The notes under the pieces were generated by a model, which was not told the origin of the DNA, ran no database searches, and worked only from the letters and a program-made list of their open reading frames with translations. The position numbers and the translations under genes are program-made. Positions 6,286-7,742 of a stretch of 7,742 bases of DNA are shown one piece after another. The stretch's first letter is position 1, and each line of letters opens with the position of its first letter. Source of the DNA: Christensenellaceae bacterium (lineage in GTDB: Bacteria; Bacillota; Clostridia; Christensenellales; SZUA-584); contig JAAXZP010000013.1 of assembly GCA_012719815.1 (NCBI GenBank), positions 1-7,742 on the forward strand, in the 5' to 3' direction.

Positions 6286-7742
6286 CGGGGGAGAGCCGGG
6301 TGCTGCTGTCATGGGGCGGCACCATGTTTGAATACCTGATGCCGCTGCTCATCATGAAGAGCTACGACTACACGCTGCTCAGCGAGACATACCGGTCGGT
6401 GGTGGACATGCAGTGCGCCTACGGCGAGCAGCGCCGGCTGCCGTGGGGCATATCCGAATCGGGCTATTACGCGTTCGACCTGCAGATGAATTACCAGTAC
6501 AAAGCGTTCGGCGTGCCGGGGCTGGGCATGAAGTCCGGACTGGTGCGGGAAGTGGTGATATCGCCGTATTCCACCTGCCTCGCGCTGATGGTGAAGCCCA
6601 AGGCCGCCCTGGTTAACCTGAAACGGCTGGAGAAGCTGGGCGCCGCCGGCCGCTACGGGTTCTTCGAAGCCATCGACTGCACGCAGTCGCGCATGGCGGG
6701 CGGCAAGAAAAGGCGCGTCATCAAGAGCTACATGGCGCACCATCAGGGCATGATACTCGCCGCCATACATAACGTGCTGACGGGCGGGCGGCTGCAGGAG
6801 CTGTTCCACCGCAACACCAGCGTGAAAGCCACCGAGCTGCTGCTGCAGGAGAAGGTGCCGCCGCGCAGCGTGACGATGGACTTCGCCGAGAAGCCGCCTG
6901 AAAAGCAGGCGCTTCCGGAGGAGATCCGCGCGTTTCGGACGTATACGTCGCTGACGCAGTATCCGGAAGGCTATTTCCTGTCCAACAACAGCTACACCGT
7001 GATGCTGACGCAGTACGGCACAGGTTTTTCCGCCTACCATGGCAACCTGATCAGCCGGTGGGACAGCGACGTGCTGCGCCGCTTTCCGGGCATACACGTT
7101 TACATCAAGGATACTGACACGGGGGCGGTATGGTCCGCGACGCTTTTGCCCACGTGCCTGCTGGCGGACAAGGAGCGCGTCACGTTCGAGCCGCACCAGG
7201 CGACGTTCGTGCGCGAGGTGGGCGAGCTGGAAACCACGCTCACGGTGTGCGTGTCGCCGGAGTGCCCGATGGAGATAAGGAGCCTTTCCATCCGCAACGG
7301 CGGGGAAAGCGCCAGACGGCTGACCGTCCCCTGCGCGCTGACCCCGGTGCTTTGCACCGAGCGGGATTTTGAAGCGCATCCGGCGTTTGCGGAGCTGTTT
7401 GTGCAGGCGCACGCGCATCCGGAAAAACGCATGGTGACGGCCATGCGCCGGGGCCGGACGCTGTGCTGCGCGCTCAAGGCGGTGACGGACGGCCCGGTGG
7501 AGCTGATGACGGACCGCGCCTATATTTACGGGCGGCGCAACGTGTTCGGGCCGCCCGCCTGCCTGGTTGCGCCCGGGTCGGAGCACGACGTGACGCACGC
7601 CGCGGGCGTCCGGTGCAATGTGACCGTGGCGGCCGGCTGCACGGAGGAGGTCACATTTCTGGTGGCGGCGGGGGACAGCCCGGAGGCGGTGGAGCAGTGT
7701 ATCTTAAGCGTGTCGGGGCCGGAGGACGTGCGCCGCGTGTTC
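6189..7742 (+). CDS. ndvB: Cyclic beta-1,2-glucan synthase, continuation in -1 frame (3' end outside window)
   Basis: These 518 codons have no stop and run off the window. They continue the synthase exactly where the first frame loses similarity: reading from 6189 gives LASEARQTSFIAIAKGDVPE, a hallmark of the family's glycoamylase-like domain (Pfam PF10091 type; to my knowledge the middle cyclisation region has been classed as GH189). Further conserved blocks are SWGGTMFEYLMP (from about 6312), QCAYGEQRRLPWGISESGYY (about 6411), FGVPGLGMKSGL (about 6507), GRYGFFEAIDC (about 6648) and SYMAHHQGM (6726-6752). The conserved acidic residues of MFEY, ISES and FFEA (codons 6330, 6456, 6666) are candidates for catalysis. 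From about 6942 (YTSLTQYPEGYFLSNNSYTV) begins a GT36/GH94-associated beta-rich domain; the GH94 phosphorylase-like catalytic part should lie downstream. There is no Shine-Dalgarno-led start at its beginning, and internal ATG 6324 would cut the domain, so this is part of the same gene, not a separate one. Confidence 0.88.
   Translation, partial: MASEARQTSFIAIAKGDVPEKHWFRLGRPLTVAGESRVLLSWGGTMFEYLMPLLIMKSYDYTLLSETYRSVVDMQCAYGEQRRLPWGISESGYYAFDLQMNYQYKAFGVPGLGMKSGLVREVVISPYSTCLALMVKPKAALVNLKRLEKLGAAGRYGFFEAIDCTQSRMAGGKKRRVIKSYMAHHQGMILAAIHNVLTGGRLQELFHRNTSVKATELLLQEKVPPRSVTMDFAEKPPEKQALPEEIRAFRTYTSLTQYPEGYFLSNNSYTVMLTQYGTGFSAYHGNLISRWDSDVLRRFPGIHVYIKDTDTGAVWSATLLPTCLLADKERVTFEPHQATFVREVGELETTLTVCVSPECPMEIRSLSIRNGGESARRLTVPCALTPVLCTERDFEAHPAFAELFVQAHAHPEKRMVTAMRRGRTLCCALKAVTDGPVELMTDRAYIYGRRNVFGPPACLVAPGSEHDVTHAAGVRCNVTVAAGCTEEVTFLVAAGDSPEAVEQCILSVSGPEDVRRVF

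Noticed and set aside
6324..6326. Internal ATG as the start of an independent second gene after the frame break
   Set aside because: It lacks a Shine-Dalgarno and would cut off the first 45 residues of the glycoamylase-like domain. The frame is already coding from 6189, so a broken single gene fits better.
6309..7598. Long open frame on the minus strand (about 430 codons) opposite the 3' part of the glucan synthase
   Set aside because: Its product is rich in Arg, His, Ala and Gln with no recognisable domain, as expected for the complement of a GC-rich coding frame. The plus-strand frame carries clear family motifs throughout.
1..7742. CRISPR array, transposon ends, tRNA genes, phage or defence genes
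   Set aside because: Reading both strands, I found no spaced direct repeats, transposase motifs, cloverleaf sequences or defence-type domains. Apart from short leaders the window is filled by the genes listed.

Overview
The window reads as a high-GC, all-plus-strand stretch of a bacterial chromosome. It is most likely from a GC-rich member of the Clostridia (Firmicutes). The basis is the gene order trmK, nif3-like, COG1579-type zinc-ribbon gene, then rnpB, which from general knowledge is a common clostridial housekeeping neighbourhood, together with a class A RNase P RNA and TTG start use. The exact genus cannot be read from the sequence.

Layout. Positions 1-342 hold the 3' end of trmK (tRNA m1A22 methyltransferase). 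It overlaps a Nif3-family dinuclear-metal protein (339-1121) by 4 bp. A coiled-coil/zinc-ribbon protein follows (1146-1868), and five bases later the RNase P RNA gene (about 1874-2225). A strong intrinsic terminator (2237-2269) closes this housekeeping block. After a 59-base intergenic segment containing a 12-bp perfect palindrome and a clear Shine-Dalgarno, a very large gene begins at 2329 and runs off the right edge. It encodes a cyclic beta-1,2-glucan synthase (NdvB/ChvB/Cgs family: membrane-embedded GT84 glycosyltransferase, central glycoamylase-like cyclisation domain, then GH94-type phosphorylase region).

The main anomaly is a single-base frame break in that synthase gene near 6187-6195. 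The first frame stops at 6285, while the family sequence continues without any stop in the -1 frame from 6189 to the window end. Restoring one T in the TTT run at 6188-6190 rejoins the two parts exactly at a conserved motif. It is either a sequencing or assembly error or a recent inactivating mutation; I see no convincing programmed-frameshift signal.

How the genes work together: trmK and rnpB both serve tRNA maturation, and the two genes between them encode conserved proteins of poorly defined function. The glucan synthase appears to be a separate transcription unit concerned with surface or secreted glucan. I found no CRISPR, insertion sequence, tRNA, phage gene or defence system. The window is largely ordinary apart from the frame break and the occurrence of a cyclic-glucan synthase in a probable Gram-positive lineage.
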